Shown here piece by piece: positions 10,112-19,236 of a DNA stretch of 64,000 nt. The DNA is from an uncultured Treponema sp. (GTDB lineage: Bacteria; Spirochaetota; Spirochaetia; Treponematales; Treponemataceae). Each line of letters opens with the position of its first letter. The first letter of the stretch is position 1. Made by a program: the position numbers and the translations under genes. The notes under the pieces were generated by a model. That model saw only the letters and a program-made list of their open reading frames with translations, was not told the DNA's origin and did not search any database. The DNA is taken from contig CAKULY010000001.1 of the NCBI GenBank assembly GCA_934667505.1, forward strand, positions 124,001 to 188,000, written 5' to 3'.

Positions 10112-10737
10112 TCGGCAGCCTCCTCTTTGTTAGTTGCATTAGCATTTGCCTGAAGTTTCTTTTTAGAAATCTTGCTTCTTACAACTGCCGCAACCTGTTC
10201 ATCTCCAAGATAAACAGAAATTTTCTTTATATTAGCTTTTGTTTCTGGAATTTTCACCTTTTCAAACAAGTTTACACGCTGTGTAGTCGTTCTAAGCTCC
10301 TTTGAAAGCAAGCGAACTTGTTCATCAAGCACGCCAGCTTCCAGATCCAAAGACAAAGCCTTTTCCATTCTGTCAGCAGCTAAATCAATCCAAAGCGGAG
10401 TTTCATACAAGTCGTAATCACCGCGATTGAAGTCAGCACCCTCGTAAATAGGAATTGTAACGCCAGCAATGTTTCCAAAACCTTTTTTTATATTGCTCAC
10501 AGTTACCATTCCAGGTTTAAACGCATCTGCCTCACCAAAAACAGAAATCCATTCATCGAATTCCTTTTCCAGCGCAATGCGTTTTGCCCTAACTTCTTTA
10601 GCCTTAGCCTCTATTGTACGAATCTCTGTTTGGAGCTGCTGTTTTTTGAGCGTAAGCGTAGGAAGATAGCGCTGATACATTTTCAACGCATCTTTTTGAA
10701 CTTTTTGCTCATTTTTAGTCAGCTTTATTTTTGCCAT
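10108..10737 (-). CDS. atpD: V-type ATPase subunit D (central stalk)
   Basis: 209 residues, mostly two long helices (KIKLTKNEQKVQKDALKMYQ at the start, RLLSKELRTTTQRVNLFEKV in the C-terminal half) that form the rotating central shaft inside the A3B3 head. Family-typical features are LTKNE near the N-terminus, the long pre-coil KKQQLQTEIRTIEAKAKEV and TQRVNLFE. It lies 18 bp after atpB and overlaps atpI by 4 bp. Confidence 0.93.
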   Translation of the reverse strand: MAKIKLTKNEQKVQKDALKMYQRYLPTLTLKKQQLQTEIRTIEAKAKEVRAKRIALEKEFDEWISVFGEADAFKPGMVTVSNIKKGFGNIAGVTIPIYEGADFNRGDYDLYETPLWIDLAADRMEKALSLDLEAGVLDEQVRLLSKELRTTTQRVNLFEKVKIPETKANIKKISVYLGDEQVAAVVRSKISKKKLQANANATNKEEAAE

Positions 10738-10755
10738 ACAGTTTCCTTACTAGTC

Positions 10756-12054
10756 TTATTTATTTGAAGGCCAGTATTTTTCTACCAATGCAGTTTTAAT
10801 ACCAGTTTCAGAAGGTTCAAAACAATCAGCAAGAATCTTCCAACCAAGATTCAATGCTTCTTCCAAAGGAATATTTTTTGAAAGATCCATCATCTCATCT
10901 TCAAATTCTTTTCCAAATGCAAGAAGTTTTTCATCCCATGCGCTCATATTGAAACCCATAGATTTTTTTTCAAGAGTATCTTTATAGTTTGCATAAAGAC
11001 GAATCATACCGTCCATAAGAGCCCGGTGGTCATCGCGGGTTGAACTGTTTACATTCTGTTTTAATCGCGACAATGAACCGAACGGCTCAATTCTTCCGCC
11101 CTTAAGATAGTACTGACCTTCTGTGATGTATCCTGTGTTATCTGGAACTGGATGAGTAACATCATCTCCTGGCATTGTAGTTACAGCAAGAACTGTAACA
11201 GAGCCAGCATTGTCAAAGTCTACAGCTTTTTCATAGCGGCTTGCGAGCTGCGAATACAAATCTCCAGGATAACCGCGGTTTGAAGGAACCTGTTCCTGTG
11301 TAATCGCAATTTCCTTTAAAGAATCCGCGAAGTTTGTCATATCAGTAAGAAGAACAAGAACATCTTTTCCCTGAAGAGCGAACTGTTCAGCAACGGCAAG
11401 AGAAAGGTCAGGAATTTTTTGACATTCTACAGTTGGATCTGCCGCTGTATGAATAAACATTACAGTCCTAGAAAGAGCCCCGCCATTTTCAAGCGTATTC
11501 TTAAAATAAAGGTAATCATCGTATTTTAAGCCCATTCCGCCAAGAACGATTACGTCAACTTCCGCCTGCATTGCAATTCGCGCAAGAAGCTGGTTGTACG
11601 GTTCGCCAGAAATACTAAAGATAGGAAGTTTCTGCGAAACAACCAACGTATTGAACATATCAATCATTGGAATACCTGTTCGTATCATTCTGCGAGCCAT
11701 TATACGTTTTGAAGGATTTACAGAAGGTCCTCCAATAGCAACAAGATTGTCTGTAAGAGCAGGTCCATTGTCGCGAGGTTCTGCAGAGCCATTGAAAATT
11801 CTTCCAAGCAAATCTTCGCTAAAACTAACTTCCATTCGGTGACCTAAAAATTTTATATGGTCACCAGTATTTACACCTCGTCCACCAGCAAAAACCTGCA
11901 GAGAAACAATATCCCCATCAATTTTATTTACTTCGGCAAGGGATTTTCCATAAACCGTTTCGATTTCGGCAAGCTCACCATAAGCCACATTTGTAGCTCT
12001 TACAGTGATAACACTTCCTACGATGGATTCAATTTTGCTATAAACTTTATTCAT
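10756..12054 (-). CDS. atpB: V-type ATPase subunit B (non-catalytic nucleotide-binding)
   Basis: 432 residues, alternating with catalytic A subunits in the A3B3 head. It has the A/B-type ATPase fold but no intact P-loop: the loop position reads [13 protein letters not shown], as expected for the non-catalytic subunit. Other landmarks are [32 protein letters not shown], and [16 protein letters not shown] with the following GSVT. The ATG overlaps the last base of the atpA stop (TAATG), indicating tight coupling. Confidence 0.95.
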   Translation of the reverse strand: MNKVYSKIESIVGSVITVRATNVAYGELAEIETVYGKSLAEVNKIDGDIVSLQVFAGGRGVNTGDHIKFLGHRMEVSFSEDLLGRIFNGSAEPRDNGPALTDNLVAIGGPSVNPSKRIMARRMIRTGIPMIDMFNTLVVSQKLPIFSISGEPYNQLLARIAMQAEVDVIVLGGMGLKYDDYLYFKNTLENGGALSRTVMFIHTAADPTVECQKIPDLSLAVAEQFALQGKDVLVLLTDMTNFADSLKEIAITQEQVPSNRGYPGDLYSQLASRYEKAVDFDNAGSVTVLAVTTMPGDDVTHPVPDNTGYITEGQYYLKGGRIEPFGSLSRLKQNVNSSTRDDHRALMDGMIRLYANYKDTLEKKSMGFNMSAWDEKLLAFGKEFEDEMMDLSKNIPLEEALNLGWKILADCFEPSETGIKTALVEKYWPSNK

Positions 12055-13823
12055 TATTCACCATCCTTGAGAAGAGCTGCAGCTTCTGCTGTAAGGGTTC
12101 CATTCTTGGAAGAATACAATTCGTCGATTTCAGCTTCTTTAGACTTAAACTCCGGGGCATCCCACGCAATGTAGTTCCAGTCAAGAAACTTCTGACGAAT
12201 TTGATTAAAGAATGTTCGAGCAGAATCTTTGTCTTCAAGATTAAAATTAGAACCAAGAACTGTAAGAACTTTGTTGAATACATAATTTTGTCTTTCTATG
12301 GTAACAGCAGCATCCACTTCGTCAAATGAGTTCTGCTGAAAGTAAACATAATCAAGGAATTCGCTCTTCATATAGAAAATAAAGTCTTCAGTAGAAGTTC
12401 CTTCCTCGCCTACTACTTTCATCATTTGATTTACTTCAACGCCTCGCTTATAAATCTCACGGGAATATGCGACTTTTGGATCCGCAACAACACCTTTGTA
12501 TTTTGACCAAGAAGCAATTGGATCGATTGAAGGGAATTTTCGTGCATCTGAGCGTTCTCGAGTAAGGCCATGGAAAGCTCCTACAACTTTTAATGTTGCC
12601 TGAGTTACAGGCTCTTCGAAGTTTCCTCCGGCAGGAGAAACTGTACCGCCAATTGTTACAGAACCAAAAGAACCGTCTCGAAGCCGAACATAGCCTGCCC
12701 GCTCATAGAATGCTGCTATATAAGATTCAAGATATGCAGGGAAAGCTTCCTCTCCAGGAATTTCTTCCAAGCGACCTGACATTTCTCGCAAAGCCTGCGC
12801 CCAACGAGAAGTTGAATCAGCAAGAAGAAGTACGTGAAGCCCCATCTGCCTGTAGTATTCTGCCAAAGTAACTGATGTATAAACAGAAGCTTCGCGAGAG
12901 GCAACTGGCATTGAAGAAGTATTACAGATAATTATAGTTCGCTTCATCAACGATTCGCCTGTTCGAGGGTCTTTTAATTCAGGGAATTCTTTTATAGTTT
13001 CAACAACTTCACCAGCACGCTCACCGCACGCCGCGATGATTACGATGTCAACATCGGCATTTCTTGAAGTTGTATGCTGAATAACTGTCTTTCCTGCGCC
13101 AAAAGGACCAGGAATACAATAAGTACCGCCTTTTGCAACCGGGAAGAACGTATCTATAAGCCGGGTTTTTGTAACCATTGTTTCTGTTGGAGCAAGCCGT
13201 TCTGCATAACAGTCGACAGCGCGCTTTACAGGCCATTCAAAACACATAGTCAGTTTGTGCTCGTTGCCTTTTTCATCAACGACTACAGCCATAGTATCAT
13301 TTATTGTGTAAGAACCTGCAGCAGCAACTTCTTTTACAGTGTAAGTTCCAAGCAAACCAAAAGGAACTAAAATTTTGTGGGTAAAAGGACCTTCTGGAAC
13401 TGAACCGATTGAATCTCCTCTTAAAACTTTATCTCCTGTTTTTACAGTTGGAGTCCAATCCCACTTTGCAGTTTTAGAAAGAGAATCAACGTATACGCCT
13501 CTTTCAAGGAAGAATCCTGCTTTTTCTGCAACCAAAGGAAGCGGATTTTGAAGTCCATCATAAACCTGCCCAAGAAGGCCAGGTCCTAGCAATGCAGAAA
13601 GAAGATTGCCAGTGAACTCTACTACATCACCAGCCTTTATTCCTTGCGTCATTTCATAAATCTGCATTTGAGCTACATTTCCGCGAATACGGATTACTTC
13701 ACCCTTAAGTTTTTTGCCTTCTACATTTACGTAGGCAACTTCGTTCATGGAAATATTTCCGTCAAATTCAACGGAAACCATATTACCATTGATACCGACT
13801 ACTTTCCCTTTTGTATCCGTCAT
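12054..13823 (-). CDS. atpA: V-type ATPase catalytic subunit A
   Basis: 589 residues, the catalytic subunit that hydrolyses or makes ATP. N-terminal beta-barrel about 1-70, the bulge or non-homologous domain about 100-200, P-loop GPFGAGKT at residues 239-246, then [27 protein letters not shown] and [15 protein letters not shown]. Together these identify the catalytic V/A-type subunit and not the F-type beta subunit. The start ATG overlaps the stop of the DUF2764 gene by 4 bp. Confidence 0.96.
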   Translation of the reverse strand: MTDTKGKVVGINGNMVSVEFDGNISMNEVAYVNVEGKKLKGEVIRIRGNVAQMQIYEMTQGIKAGDVVEFTGNLLSALLGPGLLGQVYDGLQNPLPLVAEKAGFFLERGVYVDSLSKTAKWDWTPTVKTGDKVLRGDSIGSVPEGPFTHKILVPFGLLGTYTVKEVAAAGSYTINDTMAVVVDEKGNEHKLTMCFEWPVKRAVDCYAERLAPTETMVTKTRLIDTFFPVAKGGTYCIPGPFGAGKTVIQHTTSRNADVDIVIIAACGERAGEVVETIKEFPELKDPRTGESLMKRTIIICNTSSMPVASREASVYTSVTLAEYYRQMGLHVLLLADSTSRWAQALREMSGRLEEIPGEEAFPAYLESYIAAFYERAGYVRLRDGSFGSVTIGGTVSPAGGNFEEPVTQATLKVVGAFHGLTRERSDARKFPSIDPIASWSKYKGVVADPKVAYSREIYKRGVEVNQMMKVVGEEGTSTEDFIFYMKSEFLDYVYFQQNSFDEVDAAVTIERQNYVFNKVLTVLGSNFNLEDKDSARTFFNQIRQKFLDWNYIAWDAPEFKSKEAEIDELYSSKNGTLTAEAAALLKDGE

Positions 13824-14365
13824 ATCGTTTCTCCAAGTATAGTATCATAAATTTTGTGATAAGAATCAGTGCCTTTCTCCTTATCAAACTTTTTCATTCT
13901 TTCAATCAGCATCAATCTTATTCCATAAGAAAAGACAGCATCGACTGAAAAATTATCTAAAGGCTGAATTTCGTCTAAGACACTTAATCTATATTCAAAA
14001 AGATATTGTTCCGCAGAAAGAGGGCTGTCCATTCCAACTGCCGTTCTAGCTGCCTGGATTATATCCTGCGTACATGATATTGGCATTGGTCCTATATCTT
14101 TTTTCATTTTTTGCGCTCGAACTTGACACAAAGCATAACGAAGCGCTCTTTCAAAATCATACCATTGATTAAGAAATAATGATCCAGTTTCTACTGGCAC
14201 ACGAGGTGGCTCTAAAGAAAGTTCATTTAAGACAACGAAATCCTTTTTATCAAGAAAGCGAGAACACAAATCTCTGTAATACTTTTCTGTTATTGGCAGT
14301 GAAGATTTTTCTCCAGCAGCAGAAATATCAGGCAACTGCGAAACCAGATAATATTGTTCTTTCAC
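13820..14365 (-). CDS. DUF2764 family protein of the V-ATPase operon
   Basis: 181 residues starting MKEQYYLVSQLPDIS, the characteristic opening of DUF2764 proteins, which in spirochetes and Bacteroidetes occur between atpE and atpA. The helical content and position (where other V-ATPase operons encode subunits C or F) suggest a stalk or assembly component, but this is inference. It overlaps atpA by 4 bp and abuts atpE by one base, so it is co-translated with both. No separate C, F or G subunit genes are present in the operon. Confidence 0.8.
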   Translation of the reverse strand: MKEQYYLVSQLPDISAAGEKSSLPITEKYYRDLCSRFLDKKDFVVLNELSLEPPRVPVETGSLFLNQWYDFERALRYALCQVRAQKMKKDIGPMPISCTQDIIQAARTAVGMDSPLSAEQYLFEYRLSVLDEIQPLDNFSVDAVFSYGIRLMLIERMKKFDKEKGTDSYHKIYDTILGETI

Positions 14366-14985
14366 TAAACAGTTCCTTTAGCTGCATTTTTCATAATCTG
14401 CGCAACACGTGGATTCAGATAAGATGTAAATAAGTCTGCAACAGATTCTGCTGAATAATCATAGTATGCAGCTCCATTGTTAATACCAATTCTAAAGCCG
14501 GCAGAAAGGGATTTATCAACTTTTATTTCAAGGCCTTTTGCAAGTTCCGCTTTTAGAGCTGCTTTAAATTCAGATTCAAGTTCCTTGCAATCTTTTTCGC
14601 TCAAAAGAACAGAAAGAGCAGAAGCATCAGCGTTTTTGCTCCAAGCCTTTACTGTTTCTGGAACTAAGGTTTTAAGCAGGTCCTTTGAATAAACTTTTGC
14701 ACATTCAGAATTTACAAATGCATCAAGTTCTTTTAGCAAAGAATCTCTAAACGAAAGAAGCATATTTCTACAAGCCTGAGAGATAGCATCGTCGCTAGCT
14801 TTTTCAAGTCTTTCGATTTCGCTCTTTGCATTTTTTACCATATCTTCAGATTTTTTTTGAGCCTCTGATTCTATAGCAGAAGCTTTTTTTTCCGCCTCTT
14901 CTATAATTTTTGCAGCCTGCTGCTCGGCAGTAGCTACACCATCCTTTTTAATTTTGTCAATTAATTCTTGCAATTGAACGTCCAT
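14365..14985 (-). CDS. atpE: V-type ATPase subunit E (peripheral stalk)
   Basis: 206 residues. The N-terminal ~90 residues are a charged alanine/lysine/glutamate coiled coil (LQELIDKIKKDGVATAEQQA ... KIIEEAEKKASAIESEAQKK), followed by a globular C-terminal domain (SLSAGFRIGINNGAAYYDYS). This is the arrangement of the E/H peripheral stalk that holds the head against rotation. First gene of the operon. A strong Shine-Dalgarno (GTGAGG) sits 5 nt before the ATG, with a TATAAT box about 35 bp further upstream. Confidence 0.9.
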   Translation of the reverse strand: MDVQLQELIDKIKKDGVATAEQQAAKIIEEAEKKASAIESEAQKKSEDMVKNAKSEIERLEKASDDAISQACRNMLLSFRDSLLKELDAFVNSECAKVYSKDLLKTLVPETVKAWSKNADASALSVLLSEKDCKELESEFKAALKAELAKGLEIKVDKSLSAGFRIGINNGAAYYDYSAESVADLFTSYLNPRVAQIMKNAAKGTV

Positions 14986-15020
14986 TTCTACCTCACTAAA
15001 AAGTTGTCTTTTTCTAAATC

Positions 15021-15026
15021 ATTATA
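15021..15026 (-). promoter_or_regulatory. candidate -10 box (TATAAT) of the V-ATPase operon
   Basis: An exact TATAAT on the minus strand lies about 36 bp upstream of the atpE ATG in the 171 bp gap between galM and atpE. No convincing -35 hexamer is seen at 16-18 bp. Confidence 0.3.
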
Positions 15027-15098
15027 ATAAAACGATTTAAAATACTTCTTTTTTTAATTATAGAAAACTAATATATAAAATATAAAAGCAAAACTATG

Positions 15099-15150
15099 AA
15101 TTTTCAAGTTATATTTTGTTTTATTTTTATAAAACTCGAAGTTTAGGCCA
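15099..15150. repeat. TCGAG-core intergenic repeat, copy B (degenerate)
   Basis: On the minus strand from 15150: CCTAAACTTCGAGTTTTATA, then an AT-rich run containing AAATAAAACAAAA. This closely matches the left end of the large copy at 59311 over about 35 bases. A weak inverted arm (TTTCAAGTT) is at about 15102-15110. It begins 7 bp downstream of the galM stop. It looks like a decayed or short copy. Confidence 0.45.
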
Positions 15151-15156
15151 TTCAAT

Positions 15157-16212
15157 CTAAAAGTTGAACTTAAACACAGTTTTAGAAAAATATTCTTGTC
15201 CTGGCTCAAGGATTGCAGAGGGGAATTCTTTTATATTTGGAGAATTTGGAAAAGCTTGCGGTTCAAAACAGATTCCGCAAAACGGCATATACATTGCTCC
15301 GTATTTTCCAGGCAAATATCTTACATATTTTGCATTATAAAGCTGAAAACCTTCGCAATTTGTAAAAACCTCCATAGATTTTTTTGATTCCGACTCTTTT
15401 AGCGTAGCGATTTTTACGAGAGGCACATTTCTTTGCGGAATTCCTAAAGACTTTCTGTACGCATTAGTAACAAAGCAGTTATCATAACCTTTTTCATCCT
15501 CAATCTTTTTGCACTCTCCAATTCTTCTTGGCAGAATAAAATCGAAGCGACTATTTTTCACAGATTTTATAGCTCCTGTCGGAAGCTGATTTTTGTCTTG
15601 CTCCAAGAACTTATCGCAATCTAATTGAAGAATATGGTCTAAAACAGAACCCGAACCTTTTAAGTTGAAATAAGAATGGTTTGTTATGCTGATTGGAGTT
15701 TTTTCATCGCAAACGGCCCTGTAATTAAACTCAAGAGAATTATCCTCGCAAAGAAGATATTCAATTTCAACATCTAAATTTCCTGGGAAACCTTGAAAAC
15801 CATCAGGAAATCGTTTTGAAAAACAAATTCCGCTAGAATTTTCATTTTGCACAATTTTTGAATTCCACAAAATATTTTCCCATCTAGGGGTTCCTCCGTG
15901 AAGGCAATGCCCGCCGCAATTGTTTTCTAGCTTGTATTTTTTTTGCTCTAATGAAAACTGCGCATTTTCAATTTTATTTGAATACCGGCCAATGATTGCC
16001 CCAAAACTTCCCCAAGAAGTTGTATAGGAAGAAAGAGATGAAAAACCTAGCACTACATCTGTAAAAGAATCTTTCTTATCAAAAAGTTTTACACAGGTAA
16101 TTGTACAACCAAAATCTGTAACAGAAAAGGACATTTTTTTGCTAGCAATTGTAAACAAAGATGCTTGAGAACCGTCAGAAAGAGAGCCAAACAGATTTTT
16201 TGAAATTTCCAT
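15157..16212 (-). CDS. galM: aldose 1-epimerase (galactose mutarotase)
   Basis: Interconverts alpha and beta anomers of aldoses, feeding the Leloir or other sugar pathways. The ATG at 16212 (MEISKNLFGSLSDG) is preferred over an in-frame TTG at 16242 because it gives the usual family N-terminus and follows the upstream stop directly. Landmarks: NNCGGHCLHGG (substrate-binding His), ITNHSYFNLKGSG (catalytic His) and CFEPQAFPNSPN (with the catalytic Glu). 351 residues is normal for the family. It is the last gene of the run that starts with the flagellar genes, an odd metabolic passenger. Repeat copy B follows it. Confidence 0.93.
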   Translation of the reverse strand: MEISKNLFGSLSDGSQASLFTIASKKMSFSVTDFGCTITCVKLFDKKDSFTDVVLGFSSLSSYTTSWGSFGAIIGRYSNKIENAQFSLEQKKYKLENNCGGHCLHGGTPRWENILWNSKIVQNENSSGICFSKRFPDGFQGFPGNLDVEIEYLLCEDNSLEFNYRAVCDEKTPISITNHSYFNLKGSGSVLDHILQLDCDKFLEQDKNQLPTGAIKSVKNSRFDFILPRRIGECKKIEDEKGYDNCFVTNAYRKSLGIPQRNVPLVKIATLKESESKKSMEVFTNCEGFQLYNAKYVRYLPGKYGAMYMPFCGICFEPQAFPNSPNIKEFPSAILEPGQEYFSKTVFKFNF

Positions 16213-16213
16213 A

Positions 16214-16927
16214 TCAAAGTTTTCCGTCAAGGGTAAGCGCAAATTGAACTTCTAAAGGTGAACAAGAAAGTTCAGATGCAATCTGTTCAATTTCGTATCC
16301 TTTTTCAAACATATCGACAATTTGCTGCTTTAAACCATTTTTTGTAGAAACCGGCTTATCAGAAACAAAAACTTTTGGAGCTATAACAGGAATTTCTGCA
16401 TAAGACGCTCCAGTTCCTGTAACATTTACAGTCGCAGTTGTATCTATCATTTTTTCAGAATTTTCATCCTCATTAAACAAGGTATTTTGAGCAAAAGTCT
16501 GTTTTTCAACTGCATTTTCTCCTGTTTTTGTAAGAACAACAGAAGATTCTGCGCTTATAGAATTATTCTTTTTAGACTTATTTTTTCCATAAGAATCAGC
16601 AACGTGTTTTGCAACATAAGAAGTTTTCGAACTAGAAGAAATCTGATTTCTAAAATCTTTTAAGGCAGCATTTCCCAATTCCTGTTCAGACAGAAGTTTT
16701 ATTTTTTTGTCAGCCTCAGCAATAAGAATCTTTAACTTTGAAATTCTATCTTCTATTAAGTTAATATTTCTTGTTGTATTATTATTCAAGTCTATAAGAA
16801 TTTTATTAACACTTTCCTTTGTATTTTCTATAATACTATCAGTGTTAAAAAGTTTTTTAAATCTTATTACAAAAACAATCCATAAAGATATATTAAAAAG
16901 ACAAAGGATAACTATAAGAAAAACCAA
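16214..16927 (-). CDS. SwrB-like/DUF6115-type membrane protein of the flagellar cluster
   Basis: 237 residues: one N-terminal membrane anchor (residues 2-22), a coiled-coil stretch (about 30-90), a low-complexity linker, and a small conserved C-terminal helix-turn-helix-like module (IVDMFEKGYEIEQIASELSC, then SPLEVQFAL). Bacillus SwrB, which promotes assembly of the flagellar export gate, has the same layout and also lies just downstream of the motility sigma factor. Homology is inferred from architecture and position only. The gene lies 4 bp after the small gene at 16932 and is followed by galM. Confidence 0.55.
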   Translation of the reverse strand: MVFLIVILCLFNISLWIVFVIRFKKLFNTDSIIENTKESVNKILIDLNNNTTRNINLIEDRISKLKILIAEADKKIKLLSEQELGNAALKDFRNQISSSSKTSYVAKHVADSYGKNKSKKNNSISAESSVVLTKTGENAVEKQTFAQNTLFNEDENSEKMIDTTATVNVTGTGASYAEIPVIAPKVFVSDKPVSTKNGLKQQIVDMFEKGYEIEQIASELSCSPLEVQFALTLDGKL

Positions 16928-16931
16928 AATT

Positions 16932-17264
16932 CTACCTCTTTAGATCAATATGCTGCCCTAAAAAAGGTTCTTTTAAAGGACTTGAATCTTCAGAAGATTC
17001 TGATTCAGATTCTTCGCCATTATTTTTTTTAGGCTGTCCATAAAATGAAGATGAATTATTATTTCTATTTTTGTTTATGCCAGAAGATTTTTCACTTTCT
17101 TCTGATTGCTGAACCTTTTTATTTTTTTCTATATTTTGGCGAACAGCTTCAGACTGCTGCATAGCTTGATTTAATTGAATTCCTTGCTGCTGATAAGAAA
17201 CTTGATTTGCAACATTCGATAACTGAGAATACATTGTTTGTAAATCTATAGGCTGCAATCCCAT
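16932..17264 (-). CDS. small hypothetical protein, flagellar cluster, 110 aa
   Basis: No family recognised. The N-terminal half is glutamine-rich and helical (PIDLQTMYSQLSNVANQVSY). The middle is Asn/Ser/Glu-rich and probably disordered, and the C-terminus is the compact motif PFLGQHIDLKR. No signal peptide or membrane segment. It is placed between fapA (2 bp gap) and the SwrB-like gene (4 bp gap), so it is surely translated from the same message. A role in flagellar assembly is inferred from position. Confidence 0.6.
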   Translation of the reverse strand: MGLQPIDLQTMYSQLSNVANQVSYQQQGIQLNQAMQQSEAVRQNIEKNKKVQQSEESEKSSGINKNRNNNSSSFYGQPKKNNGEESESESSEDSSPLKEPFLGQHIDLKR

Positions 17265-17266
17265 AA

Positions 17267-19234
17267 TTAGTTATATCCTTCAGGTCCTTTTGTAAAATCT
17301 ATTGAAGGAGGCTCGTAAGGACCTCTTCTTGCAAATGCGTTTTCATAATAAAAGGTGCATTTTGAAACTTCACTATGAATTTCATCTAAAACATCGCGCA
17401 CGTAAATCTTTGTTCCAGGGTAGACTGTTCCTTCAACCTTTACTTTTCCTACGGCTTTTAAATCTCTAAGATGATTTTGAAGAGAATCTATTTCCTGAGA
17501 CAACTCTTTTGCTTCTGAAACAATCTGTTTTTTCCTTTCTACAAGAGAACCTAAGGTTTCTTCCTTTTCTTTTGGCAAAGAGCGACGCTTTTTCTTTAAT
17601 TCTTCCAGCGTATTTATATCAAGATCGATATTTTCTAGTTCTTTTAAGAGTTTTCCGTGAGAATCAAGAAATTCGTCCAATTTTTTCTTAGCACGAGGAT
17701 CCACACCAACACTTAGAACTGTAGTAGTTCCTCCGCCTGGAGAACCCACTGTCTTCGCACAAATTTCTTCCGTAGCAAAAAGATTGCCACCTGTTATCTG
17801 AGCCTTTTTTCCATAAACTACAATATTTTTCATTGCGGTCGCATTGCAATTCATAAGACTGTCTGTTGCAATAATATTTTGCTCAACTTCAAGATTCATT
17901 CCCTGAACAAATTTTACAAACAAAGACTTTCCAGCTTTTATAGAACCTTCGTTTTTGCCAAAAACACCTTGATGAACAATAACATCCCCAGATTCAGAAA
18001 CAATATGACATTTTCCGACTGTCCCACCGATATCTATAGTTCCAGAAGCGCTTACATCAAAACCGTCTTCCACAGCGCCTTTTACGATAACAGAACCGAC
18101 AAAAGTTATATTTCCAGTTTTTATGTTTACAGCATCAAGAGTAAGCATAGGTTCAACTTTGATTTTTCCATTTTCAAAAAGTACCTGCCCATCTATAGAA
18201 GCCAATATTGTAACACCATCTTTATCGAATTCTACATTTTGTCCTAAAACAACAGGATTATCCTTGCCATTTTTTGCTTCAAGGTAATGTCCGTAAAGAG
18301 TTTTTCCGCCCTTGCCTTTTGTCGCGGCAATTCTAGTAGCAAGGACTTGCCCTTTTACAACATTTTGAATTCTATTAAGCTCTTTAAAATCGACATTTCC
18401 AGATGCAGATTCCTGAGCTTTTAATTTAGACTGATCTGTTTCAAAGTTGTATTGAACATAAGAATCTTTTCCATCAACAGGCAAAATGGCGCTCGCCACT
18501 TCATAAGATGTAGAATAAACGGGATTGTCAACAAATTCTAAGATTTTTTCTTCGTTTATGCCGCAACGAACACCTTGCGCTTTTAAAGCCTTTTCAATAG
18601 CGTCAGTGGTCAATTCAGAACCACTCATAGCAGGAGCATCCACAGTTATGTATCCGTGCATTTCATCTTTTGAAACTTCAACGGCAATTACGGCATCTGC
18701 AGAAGCAATATGCTTATAAGAACCTATTGTCTCATACTTTCCATCTGTACCATTTTTTATGTATTTTTGAATAAGTTTATTATCAAAAGACTCTGTATCA
18801 GGACGTTTTACAGCATCTACAACTTCTTTTTCATCAACTAAACGACCTTTTCCTTTAGGAAGGATGACTTTTAATTTAATTGCAGAACCAAAACGATGTA
18901 CATAAAAAAGACCATCTGTTGAAACTTCCTGAGAAAGTCCTAGTTCGCTTTCGCTTCCAAACATATCAAGGTTTGAAGACTTCTGTTTTTCAATAAGGCT
19001 TTCAGGACTCTGATATATTCTTATTTTCCAATTTTTCTTTCCAATTCCAAAAAAGCCCTTGCTTCCCTTTTCTACTACTTCGTATTCAAGATTTTTTGTT
19101 TTTGTATCAAATTGGATTGCTGCATCCGCAAGAGCTTCGTCAATTGAATCCGCGTTTACCTCTACATTTTTAAGCTGCTTGTCAATTTCGAGACGCTTTT
19201 TCATTTCTTCACGAAGATCGTCAAGTGAAACCAT
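17267..19234 (-). CDS. fapA: FapA/DUF342 protein with N-terminal Jag-N domain
   Basis: 655 residues. Residues about 1-55 form a Jag-N-like module (SIDEALADAAIQF ... GSKGFFGIGKKNWKIRIY). The body is the FapA (DUF342) domain with repeated glycine-rich beta-solenoid turns (GNITFVGSVIVKGAVEDG, SGTIDIGGTVGKCHI). A coiled coil follows at about 530-600, then VKVEGTVYPGTKIYV near the end. FapA-type proteins are linked to polar flagellum placement with FlhF in some bacteria. The biochemical role is not settled. It starts 2 bp after the sigma-28 gene. Confidence 0.85.
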   Translation of the reverse strand: MVSLDDLREEMKKRLEIDKQLKNVEVNADSIDEALADAAIQFDTKTKNLEYEVVEKGSKGFFGIGKKNWKIRIYQSPESLIEKQKSSNLDMFGSESELGLSQEVSTDGLFYVHRFGSAIKLKVILPKGKGRLVDEKEVVDAVKRPDTESFDNKLIQKYIKNGTDGKYETIGSYKHIASADAVIAVEVSKDEMHGYITVDAPAMSGSELTTDAIEKALKAQGVRCGINEEKILEFVDNPVYSTSYEVASAILPVDGKDSYVQYNFETDQSKLKAQESASGNVDFKELNRIQNVVKGQVLATRIAATKGKGGKTLYGHYLEAKNGKDNPVVLGQNVEFDKDGVTILASIDGQVLFENGKIKVEPMLTLDAVNIKTGNITFVGSVIVKGAVEDGFDVSASGTIDIGGTVGKCHIVSESGDVIVHQGVFGKNEGSIKAGKSLFVKFVQGMNLEVEQNIIATDSLMNCNATAMKNIVVYGKKAQITGGNLFATEEICAKTVGSPGGGTTTVLSVGVDPRAKKKLDEFLDSHGKLLKELENIDLDINTLEELKKKRRSLPKEKEETLGSLVERKKQIVSEAKELSQEIDSLQNHLRDLKAVGKVKVEGTVYPGTKIYVRDVLDEIHSEVSKCTFYYENAFARRGPYEPPSIDFTKGPEGYN

Positions 19235-19236
19235 AT

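Noticed and set aside
12955..13000. tRNA-like TTCGAGGGTC string
   Set aside because: Lies inside atpA coding sequence and cannot form a cloverleaf. No tRNA gene was seen anywhere in the window.
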